Source: Promerops cafer (taxonomy: Eukaryota > Chordata > Aves > Passeriformes > Nectariniidae). From it: DNA of 64,000 nucleotides. Below the pieces are notes generated by a model. That model saw only the letters and a list, made by a program, of their open reading frames with translations, searched no databases and was not told where the DNA came from. Made by a program: the position numbers and the translations under genes. This document shows, in pieces, positions 1 to 8,449 of this stretch. Numbering within the stretch: position 1 is the first letter of the stretch; each line of letters begins with the position of its first letter. Location of the stretch: the NCBI GenBank assembly GCA_013398275.1, contig VZSE01015292.1, positions 141,416 to 205,415 of the forward strand, read 5' to 3'.

Positions 1-108
1 TCCAGGAAGAAATACCCCAAGGACAAGGGAGCTATTATTCCTGGTGCGAGGAAGAGGTATTTAAGCCTTTGCCAGACTAATGCTTGCTTTTCCTTGTTTC
101 TTCTGCAG
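1..108 (+). other. LAMA5: LAMA5 last intron (3' part)
   Basis: The sequence ends in a T/C-rich tract (tgcttttccttgtttcttctgcag), a good 3' splice site for the exon that follows. No exon is seen in it. Confidence 0.75.
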
Positions 109-263
109 AGACAGACAAGGCCAGCACAGGGCTGCTATTACCTCCCCTCCCTCACTACGTGGGCTGTGTCAGGAACCTGCAGATTAACCAGAGGCCTGTG
201 GAGCTGCCTCAGGCCGGGACTGCCCGGGGCTCTGTTGGCCTGAAGGGCTGCCCCGTGCTCTGA
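109..263 (+). CDS. LAMA5: Laminin subunit alpha-5, last coding exon (partial gene)
   Basis: This is the terminal exon of a basement-membrane laminin alpha chain, secreted and assembled into laminin-511/521, where the C-terminal LG domains bind integrins and dystroglycan. A pyrimidine-rich tract ends in AG at 107-108, and the exon opens with two bases that complete a split codon. About 50 residues then run to a TGA at 261-263. The peptide has the close of a laminin G domain: Tyr-Val-Gly-Cys-Val-Arg-Asn-Leu-Gln-Ile-Asn, and a second Cys in the Gly-Cys-Pro-Val-Leu end that would form the usual LG disulfide. The assignment to LAMA5 rests on this LG5-like tail and on the next gene being ADRM1, the LAMA5 neighbour in other vertebrates. 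The rest of the gene lies left of the window. Another laminin alpha chain is possible from the peptide alone but unlikely given the synteny. Confidence 0.87.
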
Positions 264-678
264 GTGCCACATCCACGGACACCCTGAGGGACAGAACGCT
301 GCTCGGCCCCGGCGTCGCCTCTCGAGAGCGCTGACCCTGCTCAGACACACTTATCTCCAGTGACTGCAGGCACAGGTCTGGGCCAAACCAGAGTGGCCAC
401 AAATCCCAGGGGAAGGAGGGCAGGGGAGGACAGCTGGGGAGAAGGGGACACTGGGGATGTTTCACAAATAGAACCAAAAAGTTGGAGTGGGATGTGGCGA
501 CAGGTGAGTCCTTCCTGGGTGGTCAGGGATCTGCAAGAGGGCTCGTGCTGCCCTGTGACCCATGATGGGAGCGTGGGCTGGAGCACAGAGCAGCCCTGCA
601 GCACGTCCTGAATCCTGTTCCCTTCACCCCACACGCACAACGCACATAGATGTAGTTCACTGAACACTTGAGGCTGTT

Positions 679-738
679 AATAAATGTCACAGACTGTCTG
701 CTGCTAAAGGCTGCAGGCAGTTTCTGTTTTATAATAAA
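679..738 (+). terminator. LAMA5: LAMA5 proximal poly(A) signals (two AATAAA)
   Basis: AATAAA occurs at 679-684 and again at 733-738, about 420-475 nt after the stop codon. Use of these signals would give a 3'UTR roughly one third of full length. Use is inferred; only the hexamers are seen. Confidence 0.4.
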
Positions 739-1463
739 TGCAATTAGGACAAACTGGATTAATTCCGTCGGTTTTGGGGTTTTATAAGCAAGGGCACATT
801 TAACCTCCCTCCAAGGGCAGTCTCAGCTCACCTGCTACTGCTATACAAAGAGCTCTGCAAGGGGGAACTTGGACAAAATTCTGTGAGGAGAATTAGCATC
901 TTCTGATCAGAGTAATTTATAAGAATCAAAAGAACAGAATAGGCTGGGAGAACTGCTGAGGGAAAGCAGAAAGGCACAACCACCACTGGCTCTGCACTTG
1001 CATTCAGCACTGGTAGTACACTGGCTAAAGTCCTGTTGTGTGAAGCAAGAAACCATTGCTTGAAAGGGAAGAAATGGAAAGGTTACCTCCACATCTGGCC
1101 AGGTGTGCAGGGTGGCACCTGGCCCCCACCTGCCCTGGCTCCTGCTCAGCCTCCCTCAGCCCTGGTGTGGTGCAGTCTCCACTTGAAGCAGCTTTTTTCT
1201 CCCAAGACACCCAGTTGACTCGTGCACTTACACGTCATATATATATTTGTGTGTGTATATATATCTCTGGCCACTTGGGGACAAGATCTTGCTTCTGAAA
1301 TGGACTTGTAACTTATATCATTATATTGTGGGGTTTTTTATGAGGGGTAAATATTGTAAAATGGGTTTTTAACATGTCCATCTTAAATGTAATTATGACC
1401 TGTTTTTAAAGTTGTAGTATTAAAGATGGTCTTTGTAAATCACTGGTACATACTTTGGAGTCA

Positions 1464-1469
1464 AATAAA
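1464..1469 (+). terminator. LAMA5: LAMA5 distal poly(A) signal AATAAA
   Basis: A canonical AATAAA is followed by a T-rich, TG-containing downstream stretch (gttttatgttactctc), which is the expected layout of a strong cleavage site. It is the last hexamer before the oppositely oriented ADRM1 signal. Confidence 0.75.
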
Positions 1470-1584
1470 GTTTTATGTTACTCTCTTTCACTTTACCTGG
1501 GGAGAGTAAGCATCAGGCTGATGAGCTGGAAGAGGGGTAATCAGCACTGCAGGGATACTATACAGATTGGAAGGAACAGTATGG

Positions 1585-1700
1585 CAGATAAAGAAAATTC
1601 CTTTATTTGTAGATTTATATAAGCATAATATGAAGTTAGTAATCCTACTGCAGTTGCTTAAGTTAGTATCTAGGAATATGTGTAAGGAACAGCAAATAAC
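1585..1700 (-). other. ADRM1: ADRM1 3' untranslated region
   Basis: Only about 115 nt separate the stop codon from the predicted cleavage site below the AATAAA at 1602-1607. The sequence is AT-rich and unremarkable. Confidence 0.65.
1602..1607 (-). terminator. ADRM1: ADRM1 poly(A) signal (AATAAA on minus strand)
   Basis: TTTATT on the plus strand is AATAAA on the minus strand, about 95 nt beyond the ADRM1 stop codon at 1701-1703. It implies a very short ADRM1 3'UTR with cleavage near 1580-1590, about 100 bp from the LAMA5 cleavage site on the other strand. Confidence 0.75.
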
Positions 1701-1807
1701 TTAATCTAAACTCATATCTTCCTCTTCATCTTTCTTGTCCTTAGAGTCTCCTTCCTTTTGGTCTGACTTGACACTGTTCTGCATGGCTTTGGCAAAGGCT
1801 TCTACAT
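1701..1807 (-). CDS. ADRM1: ADRM1 exon 10: acidic/basic C-terminal tail and stop
   Basis: Encodes the end of codon 371 and residues 372-405, then TAA at 1701-1703. The tail goes from a short helix (Val-Glu-Ala-Phe-Ala-Lys-Ala-Met) to a Lys/Asp/Glu-rich stretch. Confidence 0.97.
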
Positions 1808-4800
1808 CTAGAAGTTAAACACAGGAGTTACTGCATTTCCTGGGCTGGAGCTCATTGTCCACACAAGGTTAAAGCTTCATTACTTAGAAAGCAAACAGTT
1901 GCTTTTGTATGAATTAGCAGGGAGGAAAATTCCAAACATTAGTAACACACATCCAGATCTCTCTGACACAGTATTTTATGCACTTTAATTGTGCATGGGC
2001 ATCCTAAAACCAGAATTCTTGCAGTAATGGGAGGGGTGCTAAAAGCTCATTAGGGAAAAGGGATACCCCCACTGCCAGAGCTGGCCCTGACTGTGTTCAG
2101 TGATTTCAGATGAATCATTAAAGACTCCCACAAGAAAGGCATTCCTGAACAAGGTGACTGTGACACCTCCAGAGTCTTCTGCATCTCTAGCAAGAAAACA
2201 AAGCCAACACATCTCTGCAGAGCCCCAACTTCTCTCACTGCACATCACACCTCACTTTGTCTGCTGGGAACACCTGTTCCTTGTAAACATCAGTGCAGGA
2301 GTCAGCTTGCAGGCTCAAGACACTCAGAGAGGGAGTCAGAGAGAAGCTGATCCTTACACCCCACACTCAGTGGTTGTGTGCAGTGCCAACTCCCCCAACA
2401 AACCCCTCTCTCCTGCTCCCACCAGCACCAGCACTCACCGCCTTTATTTGCTGCATCTACTGCCTCTGCAGGTAGCCCAAACTGGCTCATGAGTGGGCCC
2501 AGCTGTCCTGAAGCTAAGGCAGCACTGAACATGCTCAAAGCCTGTGGATTGGAGTCAACAACAAAATAAAGTTTGCATCAGATTCCTGCAGCAGTAACCC
2601 CAGGAGGAGAGCAGTCCTGCTAGGGCAGGGCTTGGGAACAGATATGCAATAAAATAACCACCAATTACATGTCCCTCACTTCCTTTTGTCTGCATTGAAC
2701 TTGGTACAGTTTAATCTAAAACAGTTACTTAAGCTACTGAAATTTTGCAAATTGACAAATTTCAATCAATTGGTGTAAATTACTAGTTCAGATTGGTCTG
2801 TAAGACACCAGCTTTTATCACACACAGTGTCCTGCAATTAAGGACAGGTGTTTTAAGGGATGTAGTATAGTAACCATGAGCATCTCCTCCCTTCAGTCAC
2901 CTGAAATCACCTTTAAGGAGCCATTTGGTGAAAGGGAATAATGAATTTGCTACTACTCCTGTAATTTGCCAGAGAGCATTTATAGTAAAGAGAAAGGTAA
3001 AGCCCAACTCCAAAAAAAAAAGTAAAAACCATTCCCATCTGCCCTTGAGTGACTGCAGGAAGAACTAATATTCCATTAAACCATGTCCCTCCTCCTTTCC
3101 ACTTCTACTGAGCAACTTCCCACTCTGAACAGTGCCAGGAACCTGGAAAAGCAGGGCAAGGTGAATCAAGAGGATGGGAAAGGGGGAAGGAGGAGTGCAC
3201 TTTTCCCCAGAGCCAGCATCTACCTGCTGGAACTGAGGAGACGTCAGGGTGTTCTGGATCTCTTCCGCAGTCTGCGGCAGGGATTCCCCTGAGGGAAGGT
3301 AAGGCATCAATCGCTCCTGAACTTCAGCGTTGGCCAGGATGGGAGCCATGATCTCGGGAGTCAGAACAGCTGCCAGGTCCACTGGGAGAAAACAAAAGGT
3401 TGGCCATTAGACTACACCCAAAACCCCATGTTTTTGTCATGCAAATCCAGTGATCTAGTCAGGGTCTGAGTTAAAACTTATTAGCGCACTGCCACCATGT
3501 TTTCTTCCTCTCAGTTTTGGAATGAGAGTAAGTCTCCTGAAGCAGTCAAAAACAGCATGGAAATTTAAAAAAAAACAAAACAAAAAAAAAAACCCAACAA
3601 GAAAAAACGGGAACAAAGAAATTAAGAGACCTTTCAAACCAATGTGGAACAGGACAGGACAGTAAAACAGCTCCAAAGGACTCCTGGATCCAGCAGCTGC
3701 CTGGTCAGAGCACTGTTACCTTGCTGTCCTCCTGCTCCAGATGGCACATTCATAGTAGCTAAAATGTTCTGAAGGTCACTCAATTGAATGGGCTGGGTTG
3801 GGCTCGTGGCTGAGCTGGTTCCATTACCCGAGCTGGGAACGGGGCTGGGACTGGTCACGGAGGCGGCCGCAGGAACGGACGGGGCAGGCGTTACACGGGT
3901 GGAAGAAGTCGTGGAAGACGGAGTCACTGCAGCCGACTGGCTGCGAGAGCTGGGCAAGATAATTAGGGTAATTAATCCCCTGCCAGAACCTCTTGTATTC
4001 TGAAAAGCTTCTTTTCAAACCCTTACAGTATGAAAAACTCCTACCTCATTTTAGAGAGGTAATAAGCAGCCTTGATTCCCACCATATTCCCCATTGAATA
4101 AGCCATGATTCCTCCCACAGCAGTGGCAAGTTCACATTACAAGAGCCCTGCAGGCCCAGGGCAGACAAGGCCTCCTACCTTGATGATGAACTGCTGGTTG
4201 GGGGTCCCCCACTCCCGAGCAGACTGGCCAGCCCAGGCCCCGTCAGTGCGCCCAGCCCACCTTCCGTGAACATAAAAGAAGAACAGGTTTAGACATTTAT
4301 TTCTTCAGGTTTTCTGCACCTCTCTTCTCTGGAGAGGCTGCTCTTGTACCTGAAAGGTTTTATTTGCTAAAATAGAGGAGGGGGTGAAAGAGCCCAACCC
4401 ACCCTCCCATTCTCCTTCTGTCAATTAACAGAATCTTCTTTTCTGATCCTGCATCCCCATTAGAGAGCTGAACATCTCAGAAATTACTCAATTTCTAGGT
4501 GTACACAAGGATGAAGTTACTCCAGTTCGTGCTGTACGTACATCACTGTAATACAGCCCTCTCCTCTTATCTGCTATACCAAAAAGGCAAAAGCCAACTT
4601 TTCTGTGAACTTTAAAACCAAGGCCCTCAGCAGAAGACCCCAGAGGCATCTCTGAGTGGCCACCACTCTCTCCTCACAGACCAGGGGTTTGCAGCTTCAA
4701 AGCTAAGGCAGAGATGTGGCCACAGAATCAGCCAAGCTCTTGAACACTTCGCAGGCAAAGGAAGGACAGCTCCACACACCAAGCGCTCTCCAGGGAGCAG

Positions 4801-6839
4801 CCAGCAGGAAATCAACACCCCTATGCCAAAGAAACCAGAATCAGCCTCATCCATTACCTATCCCAACTACCAAGGACTTATGGCAGGGTCAAGAACCTCA
4901 GCTGGGAAAAGGCCTGGCTGCTGGCCCCCTTGGAGTTGTCAGGGACTCAACTGTCCCCCTACAACTCCTTTGAGCCACATCAGCCAAACACTCCACTTCC
5001 CTTCAGCAGCTCCTTGCACCACACCTGATCATACACACAGAGCACCTGCATTTCTCACCCACCTTTGGGAGCACCTGGGAACAGAGGACAGAACAACAGC
5101 ACTCGGTGAGCAAACCCCTGGCCAACTGCAGCTGCAGACCCTGCGGGTCAGAGTGAGCCCCTGCCAGTCCCTCCTTGTACAGGAACAATCCCATGGAACC
5201 AACACTTCCTGTCACTCATCCCAGAGCTTCCCCAGCAGCAGGCATGGCAGGTGAAGCTCACCTGGCTGCACCACACACTGCTCTGCTCCATTTCACGGTA
5301 AAAGTGACCCAGGAGCAAGAGAGCTCCTTTGGAGCTCTGCAGAGCCCCAAGAGATGCAAACCAGATGTGAAGAAGACAACATTCCCAGGAGAAATGACCC
5401 CCAGGAATTCACCACAACCACTGTTTGCAGCAGCAAGCAGATGGTTCTCCTTCTGTTACATGTCAATCTGGCTTATGGCTGGATGTAAAGGCAAGCAAAG
5501 AAGAACTGCTGAGGAAAAATGATGAAAAAAGGAGAGTCTCAGGATTATATGAAGCTTCAAGAGGAAGGTCTTTTCCAAACACATCCTAAAAGGCCAGATT
5601 TTTCCTACACTAACATGAGATTTGCATCTGAACATCCCACCAATATGAGACTTGCATCTGAAGCTAAAAAGACACCAGCCAGACCAACAAAAATGGACTT
5701 CTGAGCTTAAGCACAGAACCGTTGTCACTGCCATTTGTGTTCCTTCGCCTCTTTGCACTCGAGGGTCTGACCTGTCAGAAAATGCTCCTGGAGCATGGAC
5801 AGCATTGAGAACAGACCACAGCAGGGACTCCAACACAGCCCTCAGCCCCTTCAGAAACCAGTAATTCCAGCTCTCCCCAGGGCTGCCCAGGAGAGAAAGC
5901 CCTGCCCTGAGCCTTGCCCCTGTGACTGGGGAGTGCTGTGGGGTGGGACCACTCCGACCTTCCTCTTCAACTCTTTCTACTTTGCACACAAATAGTCACT
6001 GAATCAGAGACAACACAAGCAATTCATCAGCTTGGTAACCAGCACATTCACCAGGAACAAATCACTGGTTTTCAGCCCCTGCTCCAGTGAATATTTAGGA
6101 AGAAGAAGAGAAGTAGAAAAAAAAAAAAGGGAAAAAAAGCTGAAGATTCAGTGCAGCAAGGAGCAGAACCACAGTTCCTTGCATAGCAAGCCCTGAGATG
6201 AGTGCTGTGTAGAATCTGGTACCCTTTTTCTGTCCCTGAGCTCATCTCTGAGGCAGGGCCTTGCCTTCTCACGTGAAGGAAGCGCTATTGAGATCAATAG
6301 CACTACTTGAAAATATTGTCAGGTAAGATTTAACCTGGCAGGAGAAAATACCATTTTGGCATAAAGATATTAAAGCATTTTACCAAGTCCTCCTAAGCCC
6401 GTTGGTCCGATCAGCTGCATGAGCTGGTTATGGCTCATGTTTCCAAGAAGGCTTTGCAAGCCACCCTCACCTAAAAACAAAAACATTCTGAAACACAACA
6501 TATTCACATAGTTTTTTCACAGCACTCCGGCTCAAACAGCAGGAGATTAATTGGCATCACATTCTGTATGGAAAAACAGTTTCAAGTGTTTACTGATTCA
6601 TGATCTTCATAAAAGATAAATGTAACTTGGCTTCATAAAGAGGTAAGACTCCAGAGAATCTACTGGAAACAAAGAGATTTCTCCTGGCAGTCTTAACTTT
6701 CAGCCTACACCTATTTTAACAGCACAGTTTATTCTGCTAAAACCATGTTTACACTTCTAGTATTAACATTGTCCCCAGCTCACCCTCCACAGCCATCAGG
6801 GATTTCTTCCTAGGGAATTCTAGGGGCTTAGTCTAGACA

Positions 6840-6874
<35 letters not shown>

Positions 6875-7699
6875 NAAAAAAAAAAAAGCCTCTGACATGA
6901 AGGAGCAGAGAATGGACTGTACCTCCCAGTGCTGAGAGCTCGTGGCCTCCGCTGGCATTCCCACCCAACGCCCCTGGCATGGGGGGATTGTTGAGATATT
7001 CATTCACCTTACGGCAGTGCTCCTCATCCTTGTCTGTCTTCGGCTCCTGCAAGAGAATTGCTCTTGGTATGAGTCACACTGGGGGTATTTTAATCCAAGA
7101 CCTTTGTCTTTGGCTTCCCACAAACCTGCATCCAGAAGAAGAGTCGTTTTGATCCTGCCTTGAACTTCAATACATACACACGGCCTGTGGTGCACTGTGG
7201 GACTCTCTTGAACTCACAGTCATCAGGAAAAATAATCAAATCCTGGAAAGTGTGTCAGGAGAAACAAATGTTTGAGAAAACACATCAATATTCCTTTTCA
7301 CCTCCCAAATCCCTCTGCCCTCCTCCACCAACTTTCTTCCATCTGCTCCTCAGAGCAGAGAGGATGTGGAAGTGCAGGTCTGTCAGTGACATTCTCACCC
7401 TTATTTGTCCTGGAGGAGCTTTTTCTGCAGTGCCAGCAGATCAGAACATGACATAACACCTCAGCACTGAAACACAAGCTCATACTCACATCCTCCACGT
7501 TGCCTGAAGTCCTGTCTTTCCAGCAGAAGTGAATGAGGGAATCATCGGTTTGCTGGATGTAAACAAGGCCTTTTCTCTTGTCTGGAGTTACAGTGCTGCC
7601 TTTCAGGGACATCTTCCCTGCCCGAAATTCTACCAGGTATTTGCTCGAGGAGCCACGAGAGCCTGGCACCAGGCTTGGAAATAATGCACCTGACGACAT
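1701..7699 (-). CDS. ADRM1: Proteasomal ubiquitin receptor ADRM1 (Rpn13)
   Basis: Rpn13 is a ubiquitin receptor of the 26S proteasome 19S particle. It binds ubiquitin and the PSMD1 (Rpn2) tail through an N-terminal PRU domain and recruits the deubiquitinase UCHL5 through a C-terminal DEUBAD domain. The joined minus-strand exons are 7490-7699, 7126-7242, 6923-7046, 6384-6470, 4179-4260, 3720-3949, 3224-3381, 2439-2541 and 1701-1807, in total 1218 nt or 405 residues, against 407 in human. Every junction is GT-AG and in phase. PRU is at about residues 20-130, a Gly/Ser/Thr/Pro-rich linker at about 180-260, and DEUBAD at about 275-385. The protein ends in an acidic tail closing Glu-Asp-Met-Ser-Leu-Asp. 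The start ATG lies one base inside exon 2 after a non-coding exon 1; its -3 position is a C, so the Kozak context is weak. The gene is convergent with LAMA5 and co-oriented with OSBPL2. Confidence 0.97.
2439..2541 (-). CDS. ADRM1: ADRM1 exon 9: DEUBAD domain, second part
   Basis: Encodes residues 337-370 and one base of codon 371. It contains the helix [10 protein letters not shown] followed by Phe-Gly-Leu-Pro. The donor is GTGAGT and the acceptor CCACAG. Confidence 0.97.
3224..3381 (-). CDS. ADRM1: ADRM1 exon 8: DEUBAD domain, first part
   Basis: Encodes residues 285-336, opening [10 protein letters not shown] and ending Ser-Pro-Gln-Phe-Gln-Gln. This is the helical deubiquitinase-adaptor domain that binds and activates UCHL5. 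The donor is CAG|GTAGAT. Confidence 0.97.
3720..3949 (-). CDS. ADRM1: ADRM1 exon 7: Ser/Thr/Pro/Ala-rich linker leading to DEUBAD
   Basis: Encodes residues 208-283. It is low-complexity Ser/Thr/Pro/Ala sequence, then the Pro-Ile-Gln-Leu-Ser-Asp-Leu-Gln motif that opens the UCHL5-binding module. It is GC-rich compared with the flanking introns. Confidence 0.95.
4179..4260 (-). CDS. ADRM1: ADRM1 exon 6: Gly/Ser-rich linker
   Basis: Encodes residues 181-206 with split codons at both ends. It is Gly/Leu-rich, then turns into a run of serines that continues across the junction into exon 7. The acceptor (ACGGAAG|GT) has a poor pyrimidine tract, but the reading frame and family match fix it. Confidence 0.92.
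4261..6383 (-). other. ADRM1: ADRM1 intron 5 (2.1 kb)
   Basis: The intron lies between exons 5 and 6 and has no recognisable exon. It holds an imperfect direct repeat at about 5612-5668 (gagatttgcatctga and gagacttgcatctga) and an A-rich tract at about 6116-6137. Longer open frames here match nothing I recognise. Confidence 0.7.
6384..6470 (-). CDS. ADRM1: ADRM1 exon 5: linker
   Basis: Encodes residues 152-179 with split codons at both ends (two bases in, one base out). It contains the conserved Leu-Leu-Gly-Asn-Met-Ser-His motif and a Gly/Leu-rich end. The donor is GTAAAA, weaker than the consensus. Confidence 0.94.
6846..6887. repeat. Poly(A) tract with an embedded N
   Basis: More than 40 bases of A are broken by one N at 6875, inside ADRM1 intron 4. 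The true tract length is probably unresolved. On the ADRM1 strand this is a T-run about 40 nt downstream of exon 4. Confidence 0.85.
6923..7046 (-). CDS. ADRM1: ADRM1 exon 4: PRU C-terminal helix and start of linker
   Basis: Encodes residues 110-150 and one base of codon 151. It starts Glu-Pro-Lys-Thr-Asp and holds the PRU helix followed by Asn-Asn-Pro-Pro-Met-Pro and a Gly-rich segment. A poly(A) tract with one N lies in the adjoining intron only 35 bp away. Confidence 0.95.
7126..7242 (-). CDS. ADRM1: ADRM1 exon 3: second half of PRU domain
   Basis: Encodes residues 71-109 in phase 0 at both ends. It carries the Ile-Ile-Phe-Pro-Asp-Asp and Phe-Phe-Trp-Met-Gln segments that close the pleckstrin-like ubiquitin-receptor fold. 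The donor is CAG|GTTTGT and the acceptor TTCCAG. Confidence 0.96.
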
Positions 7700-7700
7700 C
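7490..7700 (-). CDS. ADRM1: ADRM1 exon 2: start codon and first half of PRU domain
   Basis: Encodes residues 1-70. The ATG is at 7697-7699, one base after the acceptor AG (plus-strand CT at 7701-7702). The exon ends Val-Glu-Asp with donor GTGAGT. It contains the first PRU strands, including the Tyr-Leu-Val-Glu-Phe-Arg-Ala-Gly-Lys segment and the Phe-Cys-Trp-Lys-Asp-Arg strand. Confidence 0.96.
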
Positions 7701-8108
7701 CTAGCAAGAGAGAGAGCAGCAGGTGTGATGAGAAACCTTCCCATATCCTCTCTTCCCAATATCAAATTTCAACCTTTACCAGGTGGTTTCACAAAAGCAA
7801 TCTGTCCCACTGCCTGCAGAATTCCAGAGTGATTCAACTGAGCTAAAGCAGAACCCTAGATGAAGACAGGAGGCTCTACAGCCCTCCACTAATAAAGGAC
7901 AGCCTGTGTGCTGAGGCACTTGAAAATGAAGCCACCGTCCCCCGGCGCTTCCTTCTTCAGTTCTAACCATGGCTCAAAGCAGGAAGCCCTCATGTATCTT
8001 CAGACTGCGGCTGCAGCACCCCCGCAGAGCCCCACAGGCTGCCCCGTGCTCCACTGACCCTCACAGTGACTCCTCACGGCGACCCCCCGGCCCCCCTCCC
8101 GCACTGAC

Positions 8109-8235
8109 CGACCCGCGGGCCTGGCGGCGATGCAGGGCCCGGCCGGCCCTGCGGGACTGTGCGGCTGTTCCGGGCTTGCGCTGCGCTCACAGCCGGGCCA
8201 GCCCCGGCCCCGCCGCTGGGCAACAGTCGGAGCCG
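8109..8235 (-). other. ADRM1: ADRM1 non-coding exon 1 (5'UTR), upstream edge at assembly gap
   Basis: A donor reading GGTCG|GTCAGT on the minus strand (plus-strand AC at 8107-8108) lies 400 bp upstream of the coding exon in CpG-rich sequence with no ATG on the minus strand. Splicing to the acceptor at 7701-7702 puts one base before the start codon. The upstream edge is not known because N bases fill 8236-8251. Confidence 0.6.
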
Positions 8236-8251
8236 NNNNNNNNNNNNNNNN
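8236..8251. other. Assembly gap (16 N) in ADRM1 promoter/exon 1
   Basis: Sixteen N bases lie within extremely GC-rich sequence at the likely ADRM1 transcription start. The true length may differ. Confidence 0.98.
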
Positions 8252-8327
8252 CGGGGCGCGCGCTGCCGCGGCTCCGCGCTATTGGCTGCCGCGGCTGTCA
8301 ATCAAAAGGGGCGGGGCGCGGCGCCCC

Positions 8328-8338
8328 TGCTGTGTCAC
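8328..8338 (-). promoter_or_regulatory. ADRM1: ARE/NRF1-type element RTGACnnnGCA
   Basis: The minus strand reads GTGACACAGCA, a full match to the antioxidant response element RTGACnnnGC with the extra A favoured by CNC-bZIP/small-Maf dimers. It sits about 80 bp upstream of the gap that contains the ADRM1 start. NFE2L1 (NRF1) drives proteasome-subunit genes through such elements. That it works here is inference from position and family. Confidence 0.55.
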
Positions 8339-8449
8339 GGAACATGGCGGCGCTCCCCCCTCACCCCCCCAAGCCCTCATGACCCCCTCGCCCGCATCCC
8401 CTCCCTCAGCCGAGCGCAGCCCAGGGCCAGCGCGTCTCCAGAAACACCT

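Larger units (their letters stand above)
264..1487 (+). other. LAMA5: LAMA5 3' untranslated region
   Basis: About 1.2 kb of non-coding sequence runs from the LAMA5 stop codon to the distal poly(A) signal. Two other AATAAA hexamers lie inside it, at 679-684 and 733-738. The right end has a short TA/TG dinucleotide tract near 1238-1264 and an AT-rich stretch before the distal signal. The end coordinate is inferred from the usual 10-25 nt between signal and cleavage. Confidence 0.7.

Noticed and set aside
8344..8382. 12-codon plus-strand micro-frame starting ATGGCGGCG
   Set aside because: The ATG is part of a YY1-like promoter motif; nothing supports translation.
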